From NCBI GenBank assembly GCA_047518005.1, contig JAKZRT010000050.1, positions 1 through 40,957 of the forward strand: DNA of 40,957 nt, written 5' to 3'. This DNA is from JAKZRT01 sp047518005 (GTDB taxonomy: Bacteria; Pseudomonadota; Alphaproteobacteria; Rhodobacterales; Rhodobacteraceae). This document shows, piece after piece, positions 7,163 through 15,636 of the stretch (within the stretch, counting starts at the first letter, position 1; every line of letters begins with the position of its first letter). A program made the translations under genes and the position numbers. The notes under the pieces were generated by a model. The model made no database searches, was not told the origin of the DNA, and worked only from the letters and a program-made list of their open reading frames with translations.

Positions 7163-8713
7163 CTAGAAATCGGTCGGCGCGCCGCCTTCGGCCTTGCGCC
7201 GCGTGACAAATGCCTCGAGCTCTTCGCGCACCGCCGGCTGCATCGGCGGGGCTGCAAACGACCCGATGATGTCCTTGAACATTTTGTGGGCACGTTTAGC
7301 GGTCCAGGCCCCGCCGGCGATTTCCCAGGCCTCAAAATTCCGCCAATCCGACAGAAACGGCTGATAAAACGCCGTCTCGTATCGTTCCTGCGTGTGCTCG
7401 ACGCCAAAGAAATGCCCGTTCGGGCCGACCTCCCGGATCGCCTCGATAGCAATTTCATCTGGCCCTGTGGCGCAAATTTCGGGCTCCATATAGCGCTCGA
7501 TCATCTGCAAGACTTCGCAGTCCATAATGAATTTTTCAGGGCTGGCAATCAGCCCGCCCTCGAGCCAGCCAGCCGAATGATAGACCACGTTGGTGCCCGA
7601 TTGGACCGCCGACCACAGCGAATTTGATGTCTCCCACATCGCCTGACCGTCCGGCACATTTGCCGTGCATACACCCGATCCGCGCAGCGGAAGCTTGTAA
7701 AACCGCGCCATTTGGCCGGTCATCTGGGTCGAGCGCATGTATTCGGGCGTGCCAAAGGCAGGCGCACCCGATTTCATATCCACGTTCGACGTAAAGGTTC
7801 CTATTACGCAGGCCGATCCCGGCGCCACATGTTGGAAAAGCGCGATCGCAGACAGTCCCTCGGCGATCGACTGCGCAACGGCCCCGGCCATTGTTACCGG
7901 CGCCATCGCGCCTGCCAGCGTGAAGGGCGTAACCACCACCGCCTGACCTCGGCGGATACAGCGCAGGCAGCCGTCGATCATTGGGGTGTCGTGCTTGAGC
8001 GGCGAAGTCGAGTTGATGTTGGTGTACATGCGCGGGCTGGCGCGAAACTCGTCCTCGGTCAGGCCGCCGGCGATCTTTACCATCTCCATCACGTCTTCGA
8101 CGCGCTCTTTGCCCAGGGAATAGGCATGCGCTACTTTGTCGGTCAGAACCATCTTGTCAAAGACAACGTCCAGGTGCCGGACGCTGGCATGTATATCCAC
8201 AGGTTCGACCGGATAGCCGCCCGCAAAGTGGACGCAATTGAAATATTGGGTGAGTTTCAACAGGTTAGCGCAATGTTCTCGGGTTCCGACCACCTTGCCT
8301 GTCTCAAGGTCCCAATAATTTGGTGGGGACGAGACATTGCCAAACAGGATGTGTTTGCCGCCAACCCGGATCATTCTTTCCGGGTTGCGCGGGGTCAGCG
8401 TGAATTCGGACGGTGCGCGAGCGACCATTTCCATGACCCAGTCGCGGCCCATGCGCACGTTGGTGCCGTCGACGGTGCAGCCGGTCGTTTTGAACAGCGC
8501 CAGACTTTCCTCGTTAAGAAACTCGATCCCGATTTCTTCCAAAATCCGCATTGCGCCATCGTGGATGGCAGCAACGCCTTGCGCTGTCAGCGGCTCGGTC
8601 GGGCGGTCGAGGTTGATGGGCAACCGCCAAGGCAGTTGCTGGATGATCTCGGTCGCGTTGCGGCGCGCATTCCCTGCCCGGCCGCCCGACCGGCGGCGCT
8701 TGGCTTCGGCCAT
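7163..8713 (-). CDS. Trimethylamine methyltransferase (MttB) family protein, non-pyrrolysine type, copy 1
   Basis: A 516-residue member of the MttB superfamily, whose characterised members move a methyl group from a quaternary or tertiary amine to a corrinoid protein. Visible features are the basic SGGRAGNARRN N-terminus, LTAQGVAAIHDGAMRILEEIGIEF, and the barrel segments VTPFTLAGAMAPVTMAGAVAQ and GTNVVYHSAGWLEGGL. There is no in-frame TAG, so it is not a pyrrolysine enzyme; glycine-betaine-type demethylases are the nearest described relatives. The ATG at 8713 follows AGGGAGA; a GTG at 8737 is an alternative. No corrinoid protein or activator gene is nearby, so the substrate is unknown. Confidence 0.9.
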   Translation of the reverse strand: MAEAKRRRSGGRAGNARRNATEIIQQLPWRLPINLDRPTEPLTAQGVAAIHDGAMRILEEIGIEFLNEESLALFKTTGCTVDGTNVRMGRDWVMEMVARAPSEFTLTPRNPERMIRVGGKHILFGNVSSPPNYWDLETGKVVGTREHCANLLKLTQYFNCVHFAGGYPVEPVDIHASVRHLDVVFDKMVLTDKVAHAYSLGKERVEDVMEMVKIAGGLTEDEFRASPRMYTNINSTSPLKHDTPMIDGCLRCIRRGQAVVVTPFTLAGAMAPVTMAGAVAQSIAEGLSAIALFQHVAPGSACVIGTFTSNVDMKSGAPAFGTPEYMRSTQMTGQMARFYKLPLRGSGVCTANVPDGQAMWETSNSLWSAVQSGTNVVYHSAGWLEGGLIASPEKFIMDCEVLQMIERYMEPEICATGPDEIAIEAIREVGPNGHFFGVEHTQERYETAFYQPFLSDWRNFEAWEIAGGAWTAKRAHKMFKDIIGSFAAPPMQPAVREELEAFVTRRKAEGGAPTDF

Positions 8714-8844
8714 GGCTTTTGGTCTCCCTTTGCGCACAGGCTATGCGCGCGAGCGGTCCATGCGAACGCAGGTTTGCGACCTCACGATGTCGGAAAACCA
8801 CCCCAGACGCCGGATCGGGCCGAGCTTGGGAAACTTGCGCGGGT

Positions 8845-9561
8845 TCAGACTAGAGTATCGGCCAGTGAAAATTCTTCAATCCAGTCAGGCAGCGCGCCCG
8901 CATCGGGCAAGATCGCATCGGCCAGTTTGCGCAATTCCGCGCCCCGGCCAAGGCCGGATTCAACCGCCACCGTCAGCATCCCCGCGGCCCGCCCGGCCAA
9001 GAGATCGTGGCGGCTGTCGCCGACCATTACAACTTCGGCCGGTTTCAGGCGCATGGCGGCGGCAAAGGCCAGCAACATGCCCGGCTGGGGCTTGCAGCCA
9101 TACCCACTGTCTGATCCGGCGACAAAGTCGAACAGATCTCCAATTCCGGCCGATTTCAGATGTGCCCGCGTCGGCAACTCGGCGTCGTTTGTGGCCAGGC
9201 CCAGTTTCATCCCGCGCGCCCGCAACCGGCCCAACAGCGGCTGCAACGGCACCGCTTCGGCCTGGGGCGCTTCGGCCGCCGAAATGTTCATTTGCAAGAC
9301 CAGTGACGATGGGCTGGCGCCCGGCAGAAACGGCAAAAGGTATTCGGCAATTTCACCGGGGGTGCCCGCGATCACCGGACTGTCGTCGGCGAAAGCGCCT
9401 GCATCAGCGTCATACCCAATCGCGTCGCCCATCTGTGCTGCCAGATAGGTGTCGCCGCGCGAAAGATCGCCCAACAGAGTTTCGGTCCATCCCCCCCATG
9501 TGGCGCTGAAATCAAACAGAGTTCCGTCCTTGTCGAAAACGACGCCGCGAATCTTGGTCAT
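8845..9561 (-). CDS. HAD-superfamily hydrolase, phosphoglycolate-phosphatase-like
   Basis: A 238-residue HAD phosphatase. Motif I is VFDKDGTLFDF (D10 nucleophile, D12 acid), motif II is LGLATND near residue 120, motif III is the Lys of GCKPQPGM, and motif IV is VVMVGDSRHDLLAG. The insert between motif I and II indicates a C1 helical cap. The substrate cannot be read from sequence; phosphoglycolate or a sugar phosphate is plausible. The ATG at 9561 is preceded by AGGGAAAG. It lies about 130 bp upstream of the MttB-family gene on the same strand. Confidence 0.88.
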   Translation of the reverse strand: MTKIRGVVFDKDGTLFDFSATWGGWTETLLGDLSRGDTYLAAQMGDAIGYDADAGAFADDSPVIAGTPGEIAEYLLPFLPGASPSSLVLQMNISAAEAPQAEAVPLQPLLGRLRARGMKLGLATNDAELPTRAHLKSAGIGDLFDFVAGSDSGYGCKPQPGMLLAFAAAMRLKPAEVVMVGDSRHDLLAGRAAGMLTVAVESGLGRGAELRKLADAILPDAGALPDWIEEFSLADTLV

Positions 9562-9903
9562 TTTCTTTCCCTGAGTGGCCTTGTTTTACTGGCCGATTGT
9601 GAGCAAACCGCAGGCACCCTGCCCGAGCGGTGGCTCAAATGGCCAAACGGATTGACACTGATACCCGGATAATTTGACTGTCTTAATTATGTGTAAACGG
9701 ACCCCTGACGGTCCGACAAATTGGCCCTTGTCAACTGGCATTCGCCTGCCGCCAGAGTGCCTGAAACCCGGCCCGTTGAGAAGTATATTTCTTTTCTGCG
9801 TGCGCATATCCGCCTGTGACACTGGCGAGCCGTTGAAAATCAAAGGCTTTTCCAAAGGCTGGCATCTTGCAGATGTGGATGCGCCCAGATGCGCGCGTTC
9901 CCG
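9562..9903. other. 342-bp region without a supported gene; contains one hairpin
   Basis: No coding frame here has family-like content, and no tRNA T-loop was found. A perfect 6-bp inverted repeat, CGGACC at 9698-9703 and GGTCCG at 9710-9715, encloses a 6-nt loop; no T run follows. The region lies upstream of the HAD gene and downstream of the DUF3572 gene, so it should hold the HAD promoter. A small RNA cannot be ruled in or out. Confidence 0.4.
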
Positions 9904-10182
9904 TCAGGTCCAGTGCTGGCCAGCGCCGCCGGGTAGGGCCGACCGCGCCGCCATGGGAACGGTATAATCAAGCCCGGCCCAATCGCAGAATTCTGTGATC
10001 CAGCGGTCGTCCATGGTCAGAAATTCAAGAATTGCCAGCAAAAGCTCGCTATCCTCGGTCGTCGCCATCAGCGAGGCTTCGTCCGCGCCGCTTGCCCCCA
10101 GGAACACCGGCCGCAGTTCGTCATGCCCAACGATCCACTCCAGGGCCCTTAAAGCGATTGTTTCGGCTGTATTTTCGTCCAT
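9904..10182 (-). CDS. DUF3572 family protein
   Basis: A 92-residue acidic protein matching the alphaproteobacterial DUF3572 family: AETIALRALEWIVGHDELRPVFLGASGADEASL, then LLLAILEFLTMDDRWITEFCDWAGLDY. The frame is open 27 codons upstream, but that part is hydrophobic and unlike the family; the ATG at 10182 is preceded by GGATGAA. It is divergent from the PleD-type gene, an arrangement typical of this order. Its function is unknown. Confidence 0.88.
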   Translation of the reverse strand: MDENTAETIALRALEWIVGHDELRPVFLGASGADEASLMATTEDSELLLAILEFLTMDDRWITEFCDWAGLDYTVPMAARSALPGGAGQHWT

Positions 10183-10277
10183 TTCATCCGGCCCAAGCTG
10201 GCAACAACAAATTATTAACCAATGAAACCAATAAATGACCATAGCCAATAAAATTAGACTCAATTTATGAGGAGCCC

Positions 10278-11651
10278 ATGTCGCGTCGCTTGCTGATCAT
10301 TGATGATGTTGCGTCAAATCGGATTGTCCTGAAGGCCAAGCTGATGGCGGCGGGATATGCGGTGGATCTGGCCGCCGACATGGCCGGGGCCCAGGCTGCG
10401 ATTCAATCGCGCCTGCCCGATGTAGCGCTGATCTCGGCAAGCCTCCGTGACCCGGATGCGCGATATTTGCCCAAGCTTTTGAATGCGCGCCAGGCCGCGC
10501 GTCGGGTTCCGGTCATCATCCTTGATGGCGGGCTTGACCCGGTGACCCCCGGCGACCACGTCGACGCGGTGCTGTCGATGCCCGCCAACGACAGCCTCAT
10601 GCTGGCGCGGCTGCGGTCGGCCATTCGCGTGCGTGACCTGGAAGACGAGCTTAGGATGCGCGCCTCGACCTGTCGCGAGCTGGGGATGGCCGAAGACCCT
10701 GAAACCTATAAGAAGCTGCCGCACGTCCTGCTGGCGCCGCGCACGGTCGATGCCGGTGTGGTTCTGGCCGATCAACTTAGGCTTGGCGCGGTGGCACGGA
10801 TCACGGTCTTGCCGGTAAAAGGGCTGGTTGACAGTCTTGAGCGCCGCGGCCCGGCCGATGTCGTCGTGCTCGATGCCAACCCGGAAAATCCTGCCGCTGA
10901 CCTGCCGTTTCTGTCCGACTTGCGCTGTCGTGCGGAGACCCGCCACGCCGCGATCATCATGCGACTGCCCGCCGGGGCCGAAACCGAGGCTGGAATGGCG
11001 CTGGACCTTGGTGCCAGCGACGTTGTTATCGGCAAGAGCGACCCGACCGCGCTGCGCGCGCTGGTCCAGCGTCAGATCGCGCGTCAGCAAAAGCTGCAGG
11101 GCCTGCGAACGCAGGTGCAAAACGGGCTGCGTCTGGCGGCCACCGACGCGCTGACCGGGCTTTACAACCGGCGCTATGCGCTCAGCCATATGGAACGACT
11201 GGTCGCGCGATCGGGCGAAACCGGCCGGGCGCTGGCGGTCATGGTCCTGGACATCGACCGGTTCAAACTGGTCAACGACACGTACGGGCACCAGACCGGC
11301 GACACGGTGCTGCGCGCCGTCGCCACGACGCTGGCCGACAACTTGCGCAGCGCCGATATGCTGGCTCGGTACGGCGGCGAAGAATTTCTGATCACCATGC
11401 CCGACACCACGGTGGACCAGGCAAGACGCGCCGCCGAACGTCTGTGCCGCAAGGTTGCCGCGCTGCGCGTGGCCCAGGAAGACGCACCGCCGATCGGTGT
11501 CACGCTCAGCATCGGTCTGGCAGTACGAAATTCCGCCGGCGAGCCGGCGAGCAGTTTTGCCGAGCGCCTGATCAGAGACGCGGACCACGCGCTTTACACC
11601 GCCAAAAACGACGGGCGCAACCAGGTGACGATCAGCCGGTCCGCCGCATGA
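10278..11651 (+). CDS. PleD-type diguanylate cyclase with degenerate receiver domain
   Basis: A 457-residue protein with REC1 (about 3-120), REC2 (about 148-268) and GGDEF (about 285-455), the layout of PleD. The cyclase core is intact: DALTGLYNRR at 290-299, GGEEF at 366-370, and I-site RSAD at 357-360. REC1 keeps the acidic pair D9/D10, but the phospho-acceptor position is S53 (PDVALISASL) and the conserved Lys region reads LSMPAN, so phosphorylation there looks impossible. REC2 keeps an Asp in VVVLDAN (about 199). A GAGGAG ribosome site precedes the ATG, in an AT-rich intergenic region shared with the DUF3572 gene. Confidence 0.9.
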   Translation: MSRRLLIIDDVASNRIVLKAKLMAAGYAVDLAADMAGAQAAIQSRLPDVALISASLRDPDARYLPKLLNARQAARRVPVIILDGGLDPVTPGDHVDAVLSMPANDSLMLARLRSAIRVRDLEDELRMRASTCRELGMAEDPETYKKLPHVLLAPRTVDAGVVLADQLRLGAVARITVLPVKGLVDSLERRGPADVVVLDANPENPAADLPFLSDLRCRAETRHAAIIMRLPAGAETEAGMALDLGASDVVIGKSDPTALRALVQRQIARQQKLQGLRTQVQNGLRLAATDALTGLYNRRYALSHMERLVARSGETGRALAVMVLDIDRFKLVNDTYGHQTGDTVLRAVATTLADNLRSADMLARYGGEEFLITMPDTTVDQARRAAERLCRKVAALRVAQEDAPPIGVTLSIGLAVRNSAGEPASSFAERLIRDADHALYTAKNDGRNQVTISRSAA

Positions 11652-11959
11652 CGCGTGCATGGTGCTGGCGTTCTGAAGTCTAGGCAGTTGCGCGTCGCTT
11701 TGCGCGCCGCTGCGCGGCGAGAGGCCAGCCTCTCCCGGCACGGCTGACTGGGATATTTTAGTCAAGAAGTAAGACGCCCGATCCCGGGATAAGTCCCACC
11801 TGGAGCGCGAAATTCGCATTTCCCGGCGCGAAATATTCCCTCGGCGGCGCATTGTTCAGCGTGGCGAACCGGCATCGCTCGGGTTGCTGCGCCTGCGACG
11901 CGCAGAGCGCGTGCCACCAGACACTGTGGCACAAACTGTCGTTGATCGCCGGAAAACGG
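11652..11959. other. 308-bp gap with a palindromic repeat and a start-less open frame
   Basis: The segment 11692-11757 resembles, in reverse, the repeat at 145-207 and includes GAGAGGC/GCCTCTC (11719-11725 and 11728-11734). On the minus strand a frame reading NDSLCHSVWWHALCASQAQQ, then APPREYFAPGNANFALQVGL and GVLLLD ends at TAA near 11758. It has no convincing start codon and begins inside the esterase 3' end. This may be a remnant of a lost gene. Confidence 0.35.
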
Positions 11960-12640
11960 TCAGTCCGGATCCGGGGCGCTCTCGATACCCAGCTTGTCCC
12001 GAATGAAGGCCAGCGCCAGGCTGAGTCCATCGTTGCCGATACCGTGGCCCATGCCGGGACTGATGTGAGTATTGACCTCGAGCCCCGCCGCGGTCAGCGC
12101 GCTGGCGGCATCGGGCAGCGACCCAGGTGGTACGACATCGTCGGCGTCACCGTGCACCAAGAGGACCGGGGGGCGCACGCGCAGCTCGTCGGCCAACAGC
12201 TCGGGCTCGATCAGGCGCCCCGAAAAGCCGACCACGGCGGCCACCGCCGCTTGGCGCCGTGGGGCCACATGCAGCGCCATCATCGTGCCTTGCGAAAAGC
12301 CCAGAAGCACAAGGCGATCGGCCTCGATCGCTTCGTCGATCAGCACATCGTCCAAATAGGCGTTCAAGTCATCCACCGCCGTGGCCATCGCGCGCGCCGC
12401 CGTGGCCGGGTCGGACCCGTCGATCCAGGGTATCGGAAACCACTGGTACCCCATCGGGTTGCCGATGCACCGCTGGGGCGCGTCCGGTGCCAGAAACACC
12501 GTGTCAGGAAGATGGGCCCCGAGCGGATCAGACAGACCCAAAAGGTCGTTCCCATCCGCTCCGTAACCGTGCAGAAGCACCACCACCGACCCAGTCCGCC
12601 CCGATCGCGAGGCTTTCCGCCCGCCGCTGAGTGCGCTCAC
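11960..12640 (-). CDS. Phospholipase/carboxylesterase-family alpha/beta hydrolase
   Basis: A 226-residue hydrolase of the Abhydrolase_2 family (carboxylesterase/lysophospholipase). Residues counted from the GTG start: LLHGYGADGNDLLGL oxyanion region, nucleophile S116 in GFSQGT, acid D167 in HGDADDVVPP, and H199 in GMGHGIG. The frame is open further upstream, but the GTG at 12640 overlaps the glycosylase stop as GTGA and gives family length. Translational coupling to the glycosylase gene is therefore likely. The natural ester substrate is unknown. Confidence 0.85.
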   Translation of the reverse strand: MSALSGGRKASRSGRTGSVVVLLHGYGADGNDLLGLSDPLGAHLPDTVFLAPDAPQRCIGNPMGYQWFPIPWIDGSDPATAARAMATAVDDLNAYLDDVLIDEAIEADRLVLLGFSQGTMMALHVAPRRQAAVAAVVGFSGRLIEPELLADELRVRPPVLLVHGDADDVVPPGSLPDAASALTAAGLEVNTHISPGMGHGIGNDGLSLALAFIRDKLGIESAPDPD

Positions 12641-13290
12641 GTAACAATCCCCTCGCGTTCCTTGACGACCCGGTAATAGGCCCAGAGAAGCCGCGCTGCC
12701 ACCCCGCGCCAGGGCGACCAAGCCAGAGCCCATTCGCGCAGGTATTTCTCGCGCGGGCGTTCGTCAAGTTCGAACAATATCCGCGCCGCCTCCTGCAGCG
12801 CCAGATCACCAGGCGCAAAGACATCGGCACGGCCCAGGCTAAACATAGTATAGATTTCGGCCGTCCAGGCGCCGATCCCGGGAACTTCGATCAGAGTCGC
12901 AATCACGTCGTCGGTCGGGGCGGTTCTGAGGCTATGAAACTTGATGCCCGCCCCGGCCAAGGCTTTGGCATAGCGGATTTTCTGACGCGACAGCCCGCAG
13001 GCGCGCAACGCTTCATCGCTGGCCCACATGATCTTGCGCGGCCCGATCAGCCCTGCGGCCTTCAGCCGCCCCCAGATCGCGTCCGCCGCCGCCACCGACA
13101 CTTGCTGGCTGACGATGGCCCCCAATAGTGCCTGATAGCCTTCCTTGCGCCGGCGCAGCGGCAACGGGCCGGTCAGGTCCAGCGCCCGGGCAAACCGCGG
13201 CTCGATTCCGGCCAGATAGGCCGCGCCCTCGGCCACGCATGCGGATGTTTCAATAATTCGACCGACCACCAAAGCCCCCTTCGCCCCCAT
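12637..13290 (-). CDS. HhH-GPD family DNA-3-methyladenine glycosylase
   Basis: A 217-residue base-excision repair glycosylase of the AlkA/HhH-GPD type that removes alkylated purines. Visible are LLGAIVSQQVSVAAADAIWGRL, the helix-hairpin-helix EVPGIGAWTAEIYTMFSLG, and the following region with the expected catalytic Asp (DVFAPGDLALQEA). The start is uncertain: the ATG at 13290 lacks a clear ribosome site, and a TTG at 13350 and an internal GTG just before GRIIET are alternatives. The esterase gene overlaps its stop. The MFS gene is divergent 80 bp away. Confidence 0.87.
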   Translation of the reverse strand: MGAKGALVVGRIIETSACVAEGAAYLAGIEPRFARALDLTGPLPLRRRKEGYQALLGAIVSQQVSVAAADAIWGRLKAAGLIGPRKIMWASDEALRACGLSRQKIRYAKALAGAGIKFHSLRTAPTDDVIATLIEVPGIGAWTAEIYTMFSLGRADVFAPGDLALQEAARILFELDERPREKYLREWALAWSPWRGVAARLLWAYYRVVKEREGIVT

Positions 13291-13370
13291 TGCGGCTACA
13301 TTTTCACAATCGTTGGCGCAAGGGTGCGATGGCACTTTCGGCTGCCGCAATTCTCGACTAACCAGCGGTC

Positions 13371-14615
13371 ATGACCGCGACTGTCCCCGTCGTCGACGAC
13401 CGGCTGGCCCGGCGCAACCTTCTGGTTTTGATCAGCGCCGGGGCGGTGCTGGGCTCGCAATTGCCGATGGCCTTTGTGATCGGGGCAATCGCCGGCCTGC
13501 AAATTGCCCCCAATCCTTGTTTTGCGACCCTACCGCTGACCTTCATCGTTTTGGGGTCTTCGACCACATCGCCCTGGCTTTCCGCGCTCATGCAAAAGCG
13601 TGGCCGCCGGACCGGATTTACGGTCGGTGCCTTGGGCGGGGCCGTTGGCGGGCTGACCTGCGCCTACGCCATGTCGGTCCAGAGCTTCCCGCTGTTGCTT
13701 CTTGGGTCCTACTTTATTGGGTATTATCAATCTTCTCAGGCGTTTTTCAGATTTGCCGTTATCGATACTGCGTCCGAGGAGTTTCGGCCCAAGGCGATCT
13801 CGCTGGTTCTAACTGGCGGACTGGCCGCAGCGATTATCGGACCGCAGCTGGTAAAGTTGACGACCGGCGATCACGGCACCAGCCTATTTGCGACCTATCT
13901 GGCCATGGCGGCGCTGAACGTGGTTGGCGTCTGGATTTTTCTGTTCCTGAAAACGCCCGTGCGGGCGCACCACCAGACCCAAGCCGCCCCGGTCATGCGA
14001 ACCCGCCGAGAATTGCTGGCCACGCCGGAAATTGCCGTGCCGATCGTCTGCGCGATGGTCTCGTACGCGCTGATGAGTTTGATGATGACCGCCGCTCCGC
14101 TGGCCGTCGTGAGCCACGGGTTTCACACCGATCACGCCGCCAACATCGTGTCCGCGCATGTGCTGGGGATGTTCCTGCCATCGTTTTTCACTGGCTATCT
14201 GATCGCCCGTTTCGGGGCGCGGCGAATCGTGGCGACAGGTCTTTTCATCCTGTTCTGCGCCGGACTTGTGGCGCTGAGCGGTGTTCAACTGCTGAATTTC
14301 TTTGGGGCGCTGATCTTGCTGGGCGTTGGCTGGAACTTCGGATTCATCGGGGCCACAACGATGCTGACGCGGGCCTATGCCCCGCACGAACGCGCTCGCG
14401 TGCAGGGGATGAACGATTTCTTCCTGTTCGCGGCGCTGATCGTGGCGACGCTGGCTTCGGGCGGATTGCTGAACTGTACTGGAGGGACACCGACGATGGG
14501 GTGGAATTCGGTGACCTATGCGATGGTCCCGTTTCTGGCCCTGGCCGGTGCGGCGCTGATGTGGCTGATGATCAAACGACCGCGCAAGCGCGGCGCCTCG
14601 GCGGCGGATTTCTGA
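13371..14615 (+). CDS. MFS transporter
   Basis: A 414-residue integral membrane protein with about twelve hydrophobic segments, consistent with the major facilitator superfamily. A basic cytosolic loop with MQKRGRRTGF sits after TM2, as in the MFS loop 2-3 motif, and a charged central loop (KTPVRAHHQTQ...MRTRRELLATPEI) splits the two six-helix bundles. The C-terminal half has FGARRIVATG. It resembles efflux-type members, but the substrate cannot be told. No strong ribosome site precedes the ATG. It is divergent from the glycosylase and convergent with the NDUFAF6-like gene. Confidence 0.85.
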   Translation: MTATVPVVDDRLARRNLLVLISAGAVLGSQLPMAFVIGAIAGLQIAPNPCFATLPLTFIVLGSSTTSPWLSALMQKRGRRTGFTVGALGGAVGGLTCAYAMSVQSFPLLLLGSYFIGYYQSSQAFFRFAVIDTASEEFRPKAISLVLTGGLAAAIIGPQLVKLTTGDHGTSLFATYLAMAALNVVGVWIFLFLKTPVRAHHQTQAAPVMRTRRELLATPEIAVPIVCAMVSYALMSLMMTAAPLAVVSHGFHTDHAANIVSAHVLGMFLPSFFTGYLIARFGARRIVATGLFILFCAGLVALSGVQLLNFFGALILLGVGWNFGFIGATTMLTRAYAPHERARVQGMNDFFLFAALIVATLASGGLLNCTGGTPTMGWNSVTYAMVPFLALAGAALMWLMIKRPRKRGASAADF

Positions 14616-14674
14616 ATGCCCGCGCCGACGTCGGCCAATGGGCTGGCGTGGTCTGCGTTAACCGCACACCTTGT

Positions 14675-15436
14675 TTACCAACGCCCGGTCAGGCTGCGGC
14701 CGAGCAAGGTGATACGGCGTCTGAATTCGGACGCCTCGAGCCGCCCCGCAAAGACCAGCGCCGGATCGCGGCGGGCCGCGTTCAGCACGCGTTCGGTCTG
14801 CCATCCTGCGAGAAAGGCGGGCCGCGCAGATCCGGGCACCTCGGCGTTTTTTCCCCGCGTGCCGGACAAAAGATCGAGCCCCTCTTCGGCCAGTGCCCGC
14901 ACCGCCAAAAGCTCGCGATTCGGCAGCGGGTGCTTGCCGGCAACGATCAGCGCCGGGACCGCCCGAAACCAGTTGGCCAGACCGGCAGCGGTGCCATATC
15001 GCGCAGCCACCCGGCCGCCACCTCCAAGCGCCTCGGCGGTCACCCGAAAAAGCGCCCCGGACCCGGCCTCGAGGTGGACCCAAAGCGCCGCGCTGTCTTC
15101 AAACCGCGCGCCCTCGATGTCCCAGGCACGTGCGTCAATTACCGACAGCAGAGACCGGGCCGCCTCGGCACCGATCACCTGCGCCAGCGTCGTCGCGACC
15201 TGGTGGGGGCGCACTGGCACGCCTTGCGCAATCTCGTCCAGCGCGTCGCGCCACCACTGCAGCCGCATCTGCGCGATCAGCGGCTCGGACGTCACCCAGG
15301 GCGCCCGCGCCACTTCGACGTTGAAGGCGTAGATCGCCAGCAGCACCGACCGCGCGTCGTGGGGCGCAGCCATGGCCGCGAGAAACCGGTCGGGGTCGCC
15401 CTTGCGGACGATCTCGGCGCAGGCGGCCATGCTCAT
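14675..15436 (-). CDS. NDUFAF6-like, squalene/phytoene synthase-fold protein
   Basis: A 253-residue protein of the squalene/phytoene synthase fold. The Asp-rich DxxxD motifs that bind prenyl diphosphate are missing: the first site reads IYAFNVEVARAP. The segments AFNVEVA and QMRLQWWRDALDEI resemble the human complex I assembly factor NDUFAF6 (AFNVELA, MRMQFW), so this is better seen as a non-catalytic homologue than as a carotenoid enzyme. It starts with ATG overlapping the small upstream gene by 4 nt. A complex I role is inference, supported by an NDUFA12 homologue elsewhere in the window. Confidence 0.82.
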   Translation of the reverse strand: MSMAACAEIVRKGDPDRFLAAMAAPHDARSVLLAIYAFNVEVARAPWVTSEPLIAQMRLQWWRDALDEIAQGVPVRPHQVATTLAQVIGAEAARSLLSVIDARAWDIEGARFEDSAALWVHLEAGSGALFRVTAEALGGGGRVAARYGTAAGLANWFRAVPALIVAGKHPLPNRELLAVRALAEEGLDLLSGTRGKNAEVPGSARPAFLAGWQTERVLNAARRDPALVFAGRLEASEFRRRITLLGRSLTGRW

Positions 15437-15636
15437 AACGCGGCCACCATCGTCTGCAAAACACCGACTGCGCAGTGATATTGCCGCCCGAGCATTGCTG
15501 GCTCGTCGGCATCGTCGAGGACCGCCAACAGGTCAGGTTCGTTCCTTTTAACCTGCGGTCTCGCGATCCGGGTATCGAGGCGCTGACAATAATCCCCCCG
15601 CGCCGCATCGCCCAGCATCTGGACGCTGGCGCTCAA
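15433..15636 (-). CDS. Small hypothetical protein between cimA and the NDUFAF6-like gene
   Basis: A 67-codon frame that overlaps its neighbours by 4 nt on both sides: TTGA with the cimA stop, ATGA with the downstream start. GGAG lies about seven bases before the TTG. An internal ATG at 15618 would give MLGDAARGDYCQRLDTRIA. The sequence is hydrophilic, with two Cys and ending YHCAVGVLQTMVAAL; no family was recognised. The double overlap is the main evidence that it is real. Confidence 0.6.
   Translation of the reverse strand: MSASVQMLGDAARGDYCQRLDTRIARPQVKRNEPDLLAVLDDADEPAMLGRQYHCAVGVLQTMVAAL

Noticed and set aside
7163..8713. Pyrrolysine-containing methyltransferase
   Set aside because: No in-frame TAG in either MttB-family gene, and no pyl genes are visible.
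7712..9448. 578-codon plus-strand frame across the MttB-family and HAD genes
   Set aside because: It is antisense to two well-supported genes and its translation is Arg/Ala/His-rich without motifs.
9586..9855. 89-codon minus-strand frame after the DUF3572 gene
   Set aside because: No ribosome site, no recognisable family and no coupling; treated as non-coding.
10183..10277. CtrA site between the DUF3572 gene and the PleD-type gene
   Set aside because: Only a half-site-like TTAACC was seen, which is weak in AT-rich DNA.
14675..15436. Functional phytoene synthase
   Set aside because: The Asp-rich motifs are missing and no carotenoid genes adjoin it.
13313..15478. 721-codon plus-strand frame
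   Set aside because: It runs in another frame through the MFS gene and opposite the NDUFAF6-like gene, both of which have clear features.
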